NCBI GenBank assembly: GCA_033297205.1
Contig: MU859084.1
Span: forward strand, 186,001 to 250,000
Source of the DNA: Pseudoneurospora amorphoporcata
Lineage: Eukaryota > Ascomycota > Sordariomycetes > Sordariales > Sordariaceae
DNA length: 64,000 bases
Direction of reading: 5' to 3'
The translations under genes and the position numbers were made by a program. Within the stretch, counting starts at the first letter, position 1. Every line of letters begins with the position of its first letter. Under the pieces are notes generated by a model. The model was not told the DNA's origin. It did no database searches and was given only the letters and a program-made list of their open reading frames with translations. Below are positions 1-10,764 of this stretch, piece by piece.

Positions 1-3000
1 TCAGGGGGTATCATCTAAATAAGGCAGGATGAGCAACAAGGACACGAGTAATGGCATGGCTGGCATGTGTCGGTTTTGTTCATCGAGCCTGTCAATAATA
101 TGCCGGCACGCTTCATAGAAATCGTAGATCATCTCGAGTTTGAATTGAGTTCCTGTTCATCTTTGCTACCGGCCTGTTAGTGAAGTGTCTTCCACCCCTA
201 ATCATCAACGATGAAGTAATGGGGCATATGGAGAATGACTTCGTGCAAACTTACCATGTTTACACACAATACACAAGTTTTCATTGACGATGATCCGGCA
301 GCCCTAGGAAAGCAGGCTGGTCAATACAGGGCGCTTGGAAGTTCGAAACTATCGACACACTAACAAACCAGACAAAAAGCGGCTATCCTTATCGATAGTA
401 GGAGGCTCCGAAAGCCGTGCAGCGGAGATTCTGCCTTGTGCTACAACATTGATTGCCTGACCGAACCGATATTGTATGAGGCTCTTGGAAGAAGTCGTTG
501 ACGGCTCGTGTTTTGTGTTTGTGTAGTAGCCGGTAGGCAGTTAGGCTCAACCAGTGGGTTTGTGATTCCAAAGCACCGCTTTTCATATGAAGTGATGTTC
601 ATGACTGGGAGATATTCTACGGGCAAGTGCAGTGTACCTGGCTCCGTGCTCCCGGGGAGCCATCCTCGCACTACGCGGGCGGTTGAGCAAGACGTTGATT
701 CTTTTGTAAAAGAAGAACGACTATGATGGTGATATCCGGAGGTGTGAATGTGATCCTTCGGCTTTCGTTCGGATGATTGCATAGTTCTGCCTCTGGTTCT
801 GGCCAGCCCTATAACACAGTACCGTATGTGTAATGTACATATCCCGCCCTTGGCCGAATACCAACCGGCCGATGAAGTAGATGATGCTAAAGTTCTTGTC
901 CCGAAAAGCAGGTCTTGGGATTTCTTGTGGTTTCTCGATGTCTCACTGGTCGGACTATTTCCTTCAAAGCTTCAAGCTGCATGATTGCGTCACAGGGTCA
1001 CCCACAAACCCCGCTGGCAGGGCATCGCTGAGTGCTGGCGACGCTGCCGCCGGCTGTCGAGATTTCCCCCTTCTTCAGTGCGGTCTGGACGTCAACCCGA
1101 ATGTGTACAAGACGATACGGGCGACGCCGACGGCACCGTTCTTCTTTGCTTCCGCATCCGATTTGGTTCAGTGAAGACGGGATCAAAGCGCAAAGAGATG
1201 GGACGACTTCATCCGAATCTTTGGCTTCATTCAGTGATTTGGGTCCGATGTTGTGAGAATCCAGATGAAATGGAGGAGCATCGGATGATTGGTAGATCAT
1301 GGTTCGTGTGACTGGAGAAGCCAAGGGAGGCCCGTGTAAAAATGTCAACGAATTACGAGGTGGTGAGCGGATGCGATGACGAAGATCACAAGCAAGAGAA
1401 GGTTTGACCTGTTTGATTTTAACGACTGTGAGTGGAAAGCAATGGGGATGGTGGGGCAGGCTAAACACACGGAGAGGGGACGGGAACGAACAAGGGAGGG
1501 GCACTGGAGGGAGCATGCCGTCGTAGGGACAAGCGGAGGGGCCGAGAAGGAGGGGCAGCACTTGAAAAGCCGTCGTCTCATGAGCTTCGGCCCGGCCAGT
1601 AGGAGGCATTCATAGGCTGAAGCCCAGCGCGACCATTTGCTGACTCGATAGAGCAGATTCGAGGCGTCTGAATTGTCCGACATGGTTGCTGTCCCTGTGA
1701 CCTGATGTTGGTTGTGTTCAGAACTTCCAACAGAAAAATTGAAGCAGCCTCATGAGCAACCTCAACAGTCAACACAGAGAAGCTATCAACATCCATTATC
1801 GTAGAGCCGGTTGTCGACGACCGCGGCCTGTCCGCCGCGGGTTCAAACTTTCAGAGCCTGTCGCGGCACAGCCCTCCTGCAGGACGACGTAAAGACGGAA
1901 CTTGTGCTGTTGGGCGTTGCGGCTGGGCATGCAGTTATGCACTATAGGCAAGAAGCAGCCAGCTAGTAAAGTGGCTGGTTATGATAGTTTACCCGCTGGC
2001 AGTGAAACAGTCGTCAACTTTCCACTTCTCGACCTTTGACACAGCCAAAGCCCCTTGTAAGGCGACGGCATCGCCGCAGCTCCGGGTCGCTAGCCTCGCG
2101 TGCTTCCTTCTTCAAAGTTGGGTTTTCGGTAAAGGGTGGTGACTGCCGGGTAACTTTGCTGGTGGGAAGATTCTAGACTTGGAGGTTGACGGGAGAAACC
2201 CAACGGCGTAAACTCATCGGCTAAATCGCGAGTTCCTGAGTAACGTAACCCGAGTGTAATCAAGTGCAATGTAATGTATCCCGAAACCGTCAACTCAATC
2301 CACAGACTTCGATCTCACACTTCCTAGTTCACTTCGTCTACGCTTCACTAACAACAAGCCTAGATAAACATACGACGCCGCATCACTTCTTTCATTAACC
2401 TTCGTGGTTGAAAGCTTGTTGCGATGAAACCTGATATTGACTCTGCTGTTGTTTCTAGGGGACCAGCCTCCTCAGATCTCATACCGCCCGGTACGTACCG
2501 TAATGACACCCCATTACACCACGTCGGGCCAGGGGTTGGTAAGTTTGGATGGGAAGTTGGGACGGCGCCTCACGGCAAGCGCTGACCAGACTACAAGGGG
2601 GCAAGGATGCAGCCTGTATGGACGGATGGAGCCCAAACTGCGCTTGAGCAGGCTCCAAGAAAAGGCACTGGAGCAAGAAGGGGCCCCCGAATCTGGAGCA
2701 TCTGAATGGTTCCCAGCACCTTCCCAGTTATTATGGTGGGATGATGACGTTGGTTTCGAGCCCAATTACACTCCCGAGGCCATTGGCTGGACGTCCAATG
2801 TTACTGGCAGAAGATGCGAGCTAATGTCACCGAAAAATGTCATGGGCGGTTTCCAACCTCAACATGCTCAACCAGGGCATTCAGGATGGGAAAAGAGGAC
2901 ATCAACATGGCTAGAAACTGGTCACAAACCGGGCCGGACCCTGAAACTTCGTCAGACTCAACTTTGCTTCGGTAATGTCACGGTACTATCACGTATCATG

Positions 3001-3764
3001 CTACGCCCGGGTGTTTGTTCCACTGGGGGATGGCACGAGTTGGAGTGTGTGCCAGTCACTCCTTCCCGGTGTTGCTGCGCAGTTCCAGAAGTGGGTTTCG
3101 GGAGCCTTCTTCTCCATAGCCCTCCCGTCACTGCCTCCTTCCTTAAATGTGTTTGCCTGCTTCTCGTCTCGCCCGTATTTCTGATGTCTCCAGTTTTCCT
3201 CCTTCAGATCGCAAGTTCATAATCACCAAGAGGTCCTCGTTCCCTAGTCCTCTCAGCAGGTCATCAGAGTCTTCTCGTAGGTTCCCATCAACAATCGCCC
3301 GAGCTGTGTGGACATAGGTATCGGTCCTAACCGCAGCCCAACCACACGGATTCCAGGCCGACAGTCATCCATCACATCATCAGCAGGCCCCCGGATAAGA
3401 GCTGAAGAAGGAACTTGGTAGCTTGCCAAGATCACGGTCACACGCCCAGTCTCTTCCACTCGCCCACCCTGTCTGTCCACTTCCTAGTCTCAGACCAACC
3501 CCGCCCTCACTCCCACCCTCTCTGTCCACGAGTTCCTTCGCCCGGCTTCCCCTCTTACTTAAACGTCAGGCTCTGCCACACTCCGCAGCCTAGAAGAAGG
3601 CTGGTTTGAGAAATTTTCATAACACCCAGTCATCACCCCGCTGGCCTGAAATTCCAGACTTCACCTGGTCATCCATCCTCTCTCGGTCCTTCACCGGGCT
3701 GTTCATACCACCACCCAACAACAACAATAACCACCACCACAACCAACATCATACACTAGTGACC
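1..3764. other. Intergenic region, no supported gene
   Basis: No reading frame here has recognisable protein features or a convincing exon structure. The longest open frame (2437-3222,+) lacks an ATG start and looks random. A TTATCGATAG motif lies at 389-398. The last 250 bases before the ATG at 3765 are C-rich, with CAACAACAATAACCACC-like sequence typical of fungal 5' leaders, so the right end is probably the promoter and leader of the following gene. Nothing else is clear. Confidence 0.6.
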
Positions 3765-5601
3765 ATGGCCAGCAGAAGCCGGGTCGAGTTCGACGACTAC
3801 TACAGGGAGTCACCCCGCCGCGCCCCTAGCCGCGCCCCTAGCCGCGCTGCCAGCCGTGGACCTCCTGTCCGCTACGCGGATGAGGATATCGATATCCACA
3901 TCCATGAGCGTGACCGTACTCCCGCCTTCCTGCGTGATGACAGGCGCTCCGAAGCAGGCCAGATGGTACTGAGGCAGAGGGAGGTCGAGACTGTTGAGCG
4001 TCCCAGGCGAAGGTCACCCAGCCCTGTGCATATGCACGAGCGCATCGTCCACAGAGCTAGGAGTGTCAGCCCTGAGCCCCGGAGACGCACTGAGGAGTCG
4101 GACATTCATATCCATACCGTCGACCGTGTCCGCGAGTCCAGCCGTCCTCCTGCTGACAGGATTCGCGCAAGCACCCGCATCATCGATCGTCAGAGGAGCC
4201 CGTCTCCTCCCCGCATGGAGAGGCTTGAGATTCGGGAAACTCAGCGGGAGCGCCAGCGCCCTCGCTCTCCTTCGCCTGACCGGAACATCCGTGAGCACAT
4301 TCGCATTGTTGAGAGGGAGAAGGAGCGTGAGCCCAGCCCGCCACCTCAGCCTCAGCAGCCTCAGGTCATCAAGGGACCTGTCATTGAGAGAGAAGTCATC
4401 ACTCACTACCGTGATATCGACCATGGTACGTTACTTCCCCAACCAATATTGCAAAATTTAAGCTTGCAGAGCACTAACACATACAAGGCATGATCTCCGT
4501 GCGTCCGCCATCCCGGCCTGCCTCCCCAGTTCGCCGCAAGCAGCCGCAGCTTTCCGAGACCGAGATCGACATTTACACCTCTCGCAAGGACACCGAAATT
4601 GACATCCACAGGCACGCCTCTAAGAGCCGTGGCCGCTCTCAGGAGCGCCGCTCGCCCAGACAAGCTTATGATGACGATCTCCTGATCCACGCCGATACCG
4701 GCCGCCTCCATGTCGACGTTGAGCGTCGCCGCAGCGTCTCTCGCAGCGGCCGCCGTGCCCATTCTGAGGCTCCTCCCCACATTGACTTTGACGATGAGGC
4801 TAGGTACATCACGTCCAAGATCGACTCGAGGGGCCAGATGGGCGAGGCGTACAACGGTATTACCAAGGACTGGACCATCATTGATGTTCCTCCCGGAACC
4901 GAGCGCGTGCGGTTGGATGGTGCCGGTGGCGCCTCTGCCGAGGTCACATGGCAGAAGTACAGCGGAGTTAGGCGCTCCCAGTTCATCCCTGAGCGTGATG
5001 AGAGGAGTGTTGTTTCCTCTGGTTCTGACCGTGACCATGACCGTGAGCGCGACCGTGATGCCCGCGATAGCAGACTCAGCATCCAGATCTACAACGATCG
5101 GGGCGGTGACGACCGCGAGAGGGTGACCGAGAAGGTGACCGACAGGCGCATCAGCATCCACGGCTCGCAGAACCCCCGTCGTAGCGAGATGTGGACTGAG
5201 ATCACCAAGGATCTCGTCACTCGTGAGGCCATTGAGGAGCTTGGTTATGACTATGAGGAAACCGAGTACTTCTTCTACATCATGCAGTACCTGCGCTATG
5301 TAAGTTGCCCTCCAGTTGAATTCATACTTTCCGGGCCAGTCACTAACCCATTAAACAGGAGGATGTTCTTCGCTGCGTTCAGCTTTCCGACAAGATTCGC
5401 CAGGCTCGCAAGGACCGCATTCGCGAGATTCAGTGGGAGCGCGAGTACTCTCGCGATGACTACGATTTCCGTGATCACCACCACAACAACCACAGCCATA
5501 GCCGCCATCGCTCGCGCGATGATCGCTGGGACGACGAGCGCGAGCGTATCGTCGAGCACGAGGTCATCTATGACAGCAGGGCCGGTGGCCGGTACCGCTA
5601 A
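3765..5601 (+). CDS. Charged RS/RE-rich protein with C-terminal DUF8035-type domain
   Basis: Three exons (3765-4425, 4488-5299, 5359-5601) join in frame to 571 residues. Intron 1 has a GTACGT donor and CACTAAC branch site; intron 2 has GTAAGT and CACTAAC. The ATG at 3765 (GACCATGGCC) is chosen because the open frame upstream to 3606 contains only leader-like sequence. The first 300 or so residues are low complexity: repeated SPSP/RS blocks, RERERQR runs and a recurring D-I-H-I-H motif. The end of exon 2 and exon 3 hold a compact conserved-looking block (WTEITKDLV, then EAIEELGYDYEETE, then YFFYIMQYLRYEDVLRCVQLSDKI), followed by a His/Arg/Asp-rich tail. I recognise this block as the fungal DUF8035 region; its function is unknown to me. 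RS-like repeats hint at an RNA-linked or nuclear role, but that is inference. Confidence 0.85.
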
Positions 5602-7015
5602 ATGCTCACCTCTCATGCGGATTACGACTCGACTATAGACTTGGCACATTATGTACAGGAAGGTAATACCAAGCGCGTTGGATGAAACGGTTCTGCTTTT
5701 CATTCTGTCACCATCTTCTTCTGCCTATACACTTTTTTTCCTTTTGGTTTGGTTTTGGATAGCTCTTTTTGGTTAATCATGTTACCCCTCACGTCATGTC
5801 AAGATGTATGTCATGTTTGGTTGTTATTTTGGATGGTTGATCTTATGACTTATGACGAAAAAGATAACATTAGGTATGAAAGATGATGAACAAGTCATGT
5901 ATGCGATGATTGTCAATGAGTCTGCATTCAGAATGTTGGTTATATGTACGTTTCATGGTGAAAGGAGCAGGCGGGAGGGTGTAGTGGTGGTGTCCTTAGA
6001 CCAACAAAGTATATCTTGAGGTACCACGCAACGAATCTTTACGACGTTTATGACCAATCTGTGTCCATGTCTTTGTGGACTGTGAATGCCTTCCCACTAC
6101 TCTCTAGACTTTTCAATTCATTCATTGTCCCATGTAAACCAGGGTTTGTACGAGCTGTCGCCCAGTACCTCGCACGTAGGGGATCCGTCGTGACCGTGTC
6201 GTTGCTTGTGATACTGTATGATAACTGTAACATGAGATCATATCAAGGTAAACACAGAGGAGAAGGGGTTGGCGAATTCTTTCAGAACTTGGCCGTACCA
6301 TCCTGGAGGTGTCAGTTGGCCGGAGAACAACTTGCTGGGACCTGTCATGACATGAAGATTGCGGGCTGGCGCATCGAAGAAGCCTGACAAGGTGCTGGCA
6401 TGGGCCATTACAGGACCCATGGCGAAGGCGTAATAAGATAACCTGGTTTGAAATCATGTGGACGTATGGAAGTGTTTTTCCCTCCTTGGGGACAAGATGT
6501 ATTTTGTTAAAGTAGCTTTCTCCGTATGTATAATACGTCTATACCGTGTTGGCATCGCCCGAGCGTCTTCTACCTATCCAGATCCCACCGGCCGAATGTT
6601 GATGTTTGGCTCAGATAGTGGTATACTACGGGTATAGTATAGTTTGTGTGTATGTATCTATAACGGTACGTCCTGAACCAATCCAGCTGAACGATGAGTT
6701 TCTTCCATCTGAAGACCTACAAGCTCGCTGACTTTAGCCCGCTTGTTCTCCAATCTCGGTCTCGGTCTCGGTCTCACCAAAGACAGTTTCGAGAAAAAGA
6801 TACGCTTCATTCTCGTCCAAGATCCGCTTCCACTCCCGCTCCTGCCTTTGGACCTACTCGCTTGGGTCCTCGCCCTCGTTCATCAAACCCGACCATTCTT
6901 CCAACCAACCATTGTACCATTCACGTATCCAAGTCTCAGTCAAAGTCAATGTCCCACCGGGAGAGGAATGTGAAAGAGGTGGTAGTAGTGTCTCATCATC
7001 TTGAGCTTGAGCTTT
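5602..7015. other. Intergenic region between convergent genes
   Basis: This lies between the 3' ends of the DUF8035-type gene (+) and MED17 (-). It is AT-rich with T runs after 5700, as expected of 3' untranslated sequence. Short open frames (for example 6016-6387) show no domain and are not accepted. A CTCGGT-type short repeat (TCTCGGTCTCGGTCTCGG) occurs near 6754-6773. Confidence 0.6.
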
Positions 7016-8980
7016 CTAAGCGGATAACACCGCCGCCGGCGACGACGACGACGGTCCATTTGCCAAAATGTGCTTGACGATTTCATCTAAGCGGCCGTTG
7101 CCGCTGTTCACACTACCAGCAGCCCACTTCCACTCGTTATGCACCCGCTTGCTGTCTTTATCCATATAGTCTCCGGTGACGCGCAGCTCTGGCTCTGTTG
7201 CTGCGTCGTCACCGGGAGTGTCGTTGTGGGTGTGGCTTGAGGCAAAAGCAAACCGGACGCCGAAAGTCTCGGTATCGTCGTCGACTAGGCCGAGGTCATC
7301 TGGGTGGATGATCCAGCTTGTAGTTGTAGCAGCAGGAGGAGGGGCTGCTTCGCCGTTGTTGTTCTTGGGGTTGCGCATCTCCTGCACAAGCGGGTAATAA
7401 TACATGGTCAAAGCGCGAGGAACCGCGTTGCTGAGATAGCGCACCAACTCCTTGATGTTCTCATAGACCGAATCAGTCTGGTTGGGCGGGAACGAGCTGG
7501 CGAGGTGGTTAGACTGCGGGTAGAGGAGGTAGATAGAGAATCTGGTGCCGAAGATGGGGGAGGGTTTCGCGAGGATGCGTAAGCGCGCAGCGGGCGTGAT
7601 GGTCAGGTCGAACTGGACTTCGGAAGGGTGGAGGAGGATGTTCATGAGCGCCTCGGAGGGCGGAGCACCGGGGGAGGGGCCCTTGTTTATGCTCTCGGTC
7701 ATGCTGAAGGAGGATTGGATCCCTGCGGAGCGGAGAGCGGCGCAAAAGGCGGCTAGGAAGGTGGTGCAGTCTTCCAAAGTCTTTTCGTGTCTGTAGTAGG
7801 TGATGATGGGGAGGAGAAGGTTGTAGGGCGGCGGCGGACCCCTGACTGCGTTGGGCGCGGTGCGCTCGGAACGCTTGAGCTGGTTCTGTCTGTGAGCATT
7901 GCTCAGGAGGAGGTGGAGGGTGATGGAGGCCGTCTCGGCGTCAACATCACCGGGGAGAGGTGCACTGGAGGGATCTTGGTCTTCCAAGCCCACCAGCTCG
8001 AATGAAATAGTCCGGTTGGGATCAAGGGCGCAAGTTACAGCCGACTGTTCTAGACGGACATGATGACCGTGCAGTGTGCGACCTTCTCGATTGATCTCAT
8101 GCCACAGCTCTTGCGCAAATATGGTATTCCGTGCCTCTTTAACGCGATCGTCCAACGGAGCATCGTCGGGTAGGGGGCGAGGAAGAGCTGATCTTCCGAT
8201 GACCTCCCCGTCGTGTAGAAGGGTGACCTGGAGACGTTCGGATCTGGAACCCATTCTACCGTACTCCAGGCGGACCGAACCATCATCAGCCCTTTTCAAA
8301 GGCGCAACGCTATTGTTCTTGAACATGGGCGCAGCATTGGAAAAGCCAAACTTGACCCCCATATCGTGCGGCTCTTGGGGTAGGCGGGCGGTTGACCAAC
8401 TCTTTTGGCTAACGGTCAAGACTTCCTGCCAGTATTTGGTCTCGGAGTTGATCTCCTGGCGAAGTCTGTTGGCAGCGGCAAGAGCAGTATCGGCTGCTTC
8501 GTTGAGCGCGACCAGTCGCTTGCCGATTGTGATCAGCTTGTTGTCGGCCACTCTGCTCTGGGTCAGAGGAGTAGGCGTGTCGAGCTGGGTGGCGCCGATG
8601 GATCCGATCGGAACTTGGCTTCGTAGCCACGGCGAAATCGAGGCGGCGGCTTGCGTGGGGATTTCTTTCGAGAGAAGGAGCGAGATGAAGTCGAGAAAGT
8701 TCGAGGAGAACTGGATGGCCTGGCCGAGGTTCATGATGATGTTGTGGCGAGCAGCAATAATATCGGGTTTCTTGGTGTCGTCGTCGGCCTCCTGCTCGGT
8801 AACCATTTCGACATCGTCGTGAATCCCATTGCGCTCGGCAATGACGTTCCTGCGTACTTCCTCTTCGTTGAGAGCTCGAAACCCGCCGGGCTCTGCGTTG
8901 ACGCGTCGAATAAAGTCGGCGATTGTTTGGGGCCCTCTGCTGTTTGGCGGCCGTGGCCGTAGGTTGAGAGGAGAATCCAT
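7016..8980 (-). CDS. MED17: Mediator of RNA polymerase II transcription subunit 17
   Basis: Single-exon gene of 654 residues. MED17 (Srb4 in yeast) is the scaffold subunit of the Mediator head module, linking activators to RNA polymerase II in the nucleus. The N-terminus (MDSPLNLRPRPP, then GPQTIADFIRRVNAEPGGFR) and the central blocks (ALNEAADTALAAANRLRQEI, WSTARLPQEPHDMGVKFGFSNAAP) are typical of filamentous-fungal MED17. The length is in the usual range. The open frame extends 30 codons further upstream to 9070, but the ATG at 8980 is preferred because family similarity begins there. The gene is divergent from pfk, with about 1.8 kb between the two starts. Identification rests on remembered family sequence and was not searched. 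Confidence 0.9.
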   Translation of the reverse strand: MDSPLNLRPRPPNSRGPQTIADFIRRVNAEPGGFRALNEEEVRRNVIAERNGIHDDVEMVTEQEADDDTKKPDIIAARHNIIMNLGQAIQFSSNFLDFISLLLSKEIPTQAAASISPWLRSQVPIGSIGATQLDTPTPLTQSRVADNKLITIGKRLVALNEAADTALAAANRLRQEINSETKYWQEVLTVSQKSWSTARLPQEPHDMGVKFGFSNAAPMFKNNSVAPLKRADDGSVRLEYGRMGSRSERLQVTLLHDGEVIGRSALPRPLPDDAPLDDRVKEARNTIFAQELWHEINREGRTLHGHHVRLEQSAVTCALDPNRTISFELVGLEDQDPSSAPLPGDVDAETASITLHLLLSNAHRQNQLKRSERTAPNAVRGPPPPYNLLLPIITYYRHEKTLEDCTTFLAAFCAALRSAGIQSSFSMTESINKGPSPGAPPSEALMNILLHPSEVQFDLTITPAARLRILAKPSPIFGTRFSIYLLYPQSNHLASSFPPNQTDSVYENIKELVRYLSNAVPRALTMYYYPLVQEMRNPKNNNGEAAPPPAATTTSWIIHPDDLGLVDDDTETFGVRFAFASSHTHNDTPGDDAATEPELRVTGDYMDKDSKRVHNEWKWAAGSVNSGNGRLDEIVKHILANGPSSSSPAAVLSA

Positions 8981-10764
8981 TGTCCGTATAATGACTTCAA
9001 ATATGCTGAATAAGTGTGGCCTGGCAAAGTATCGTTGTTGTCGTCTTGGTTTGCGATTGCAAGAAATCATGCAGCTTGGTCAAGGCAACAGAGCTTCGAG
9101 GTTGCAAGTGCCAGTGGAAGCTGCCTGCCGAATGCGCGGCGGAGACGCACAGACCACGGTATCCGAGCCGTTCCCGTCGATTGAAAGATGAAAATGAAAC
9201 CCTGTCCGCGTGAGTCTCTTCCGTCTTCTCGGACAGGTACCGGCCGGACGGCGAAATGATAAGTAGGGGATCAAAAAGATTCAGTGACCCCCACAGCGCG
9301 CTTTTGGTTCCGGGTCCAGGCTCGCTCCATGCGCCATTTCAAACAGGGACCGGCACTTGTCATTACGTCCGGTAGTGCTGGGAGACGCTGCACTGTGTTA
9401 CCTTTGTGTTATCGATAGGCCCTTCTCTTCGTAAGGTTGGCCGAGCGGCACAAGTTCAGTCAACTGAGGTTATTCCCACCATTCCACCACACGAGAGGCA
9501 AATCACATGTTGTTCACTAAGACGCCTTACACCGCTCCACAACAGGTATGAGAAGATGGGTAGTTTTACATGAAGAATAACTTGTTTTTGTGAATGACAG
9601 TGGACAGAGTTTATACCTATCAGATCCTATCAGAACCCTTGGCATTCCATTCGATGCGGCTGGGAAGTGGTAATAAGGTTTGCCCTGACGAGAGCCCTGG
9701 CAACGGATCGTCTCTGCCCGTGGCACGGCGGACTCCATTTTGACGTTGTCAATGGCCAATGTCACCCCGCCAGTTATGTCATCCAATGACCCAATTGCTC
9801 TTGCTGGCGGGCTGCAAAAACCCCTCACCACCAAGACTTGCCCCAATCCGCCGAGCATCTCGGAAACCTGCACCACCACCACCACCAGGCTTCACGCCTT
9901 GATACGCTCCACATGTCAGAATCCTTTTGAGAAAACTTGGGAGGTTCTGTGGGTGAGATGTGTCTGTTGCTGTGTTGTTACGACTCGGACGATTCGCCGG
10001 AGCAGGGAGCACACTGAAGCCTGACGTTCGGTCCAGTGAGTGCAGTGAGCGAGTGAGGTCGCCGACAGATGAAGGTGTTTGACGGCCCCGCCATTGCCCG
10101 CCGCGCAGTGGGGGGTCCGATAAGATAAGAGCTCTTTTCTTAGCACGCTGTTAGCGCAGATGCCCACCCCGTCATCCATGTCACTGCAGGCGCTATGCGT
10201 CAGTAGCCGATCAGCACACTTCCACTCGAGCTTCCACTTGTCGGCGTAATAACCCAGCAGCTGCATACCTGAGAGACCCTCGCTCTCTCCGCACTCGCGG
10301 TGCCGTACTTGTACACAGTAGACAAAGAGTTGTACTGGCCAAGACTGAAAAGAATTCATCTCAGATTTCTAAGTGGAAAGCTGACGTTGCCCTCTTTTGT
10401 GTCTCTTCATCCTTTCCGTCTTCCTCTTGACGTTTTCCTTCAAACTTCTCTCCTATCCATAACACGAACCCTGTGCTTGTCGCGATCCAAGACGGGCATC
10501 ATTCTTTCTGTCAACACCACCAGGACAGTGACTACACTCTCGTCTTTTTTTTTTTTTTTTGTACAAGTCCCCTTGACTATCTCGGTGCTTCCAGGTTGGA
10601 GCCTGGAGCATGCCCATTTTGATCGAGCCTTCTTCTCTCGACCATTATCTATCCTCTATAACCCGTTCCCAGCGCTTTTGGCCCTCGTCCTCCTCTCGGC
10701 CTCCTCGCTAGGCATCCGGCTCCTACTGAGCTCGACCACTCCTCGAAAAGTACTACCAAAGAAA
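8981..10764. promoter_or_regulatory. Shared upstream region of MED17 and pfk
   Basis: Divergent intergenic region of 1.78 kb with no supported gene. It contains a TTATCGATAG motif at 9409-9418, a CACCACCACCACCACCA run near 9859-9878 and a T16 tract at 10545-10560 inside the probable pfk leader. An open frame in the pfk phase runs back to 10300 but contains no ATG before 10765. A Leu/Ser tRNA-like A-box string near 9436 has no matching T-arm. Confidence 0.55.

Noticed and set aside
1800..1860. Possible tRNA T-arm (GGGTTCAAACT) after a GC-rich inverted repeat
   Set aside because: The flanks cannot form the five-base T-stem and there is no D-arm at the right distance.
2437..3222. 261-codon open frame upstream of the DUF8035-type gene
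   Set aside because: It starts with TTG rather than ATG, shows no domain and has Cys/Ser/Pro composition like random GC-rich sequence. It lies in the likely promoter and leader.
6016..6387. 123-codon open frame in the 3' region of the DUF8035-type gene
   Set aside because: No recognisable features; it overlaps similar frames on the other strand and lies in AT-rich trailer sequence.
9433..9470. tRNA Leu/Ser-like A-box (GGCCGAGCGGC)
   Set aside because: No downstream B-box with a T-stem, no acceptor pairing and no T-run terminator at a fitting distance.
10300..10764. N-terminal extension of phosphofructokinase
   Set aside because: The frame is open for 155 codons but has no ATG before 10765, and the sequence includes T16 and a leader-like composition. 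The conserved protein starts just after 10765.
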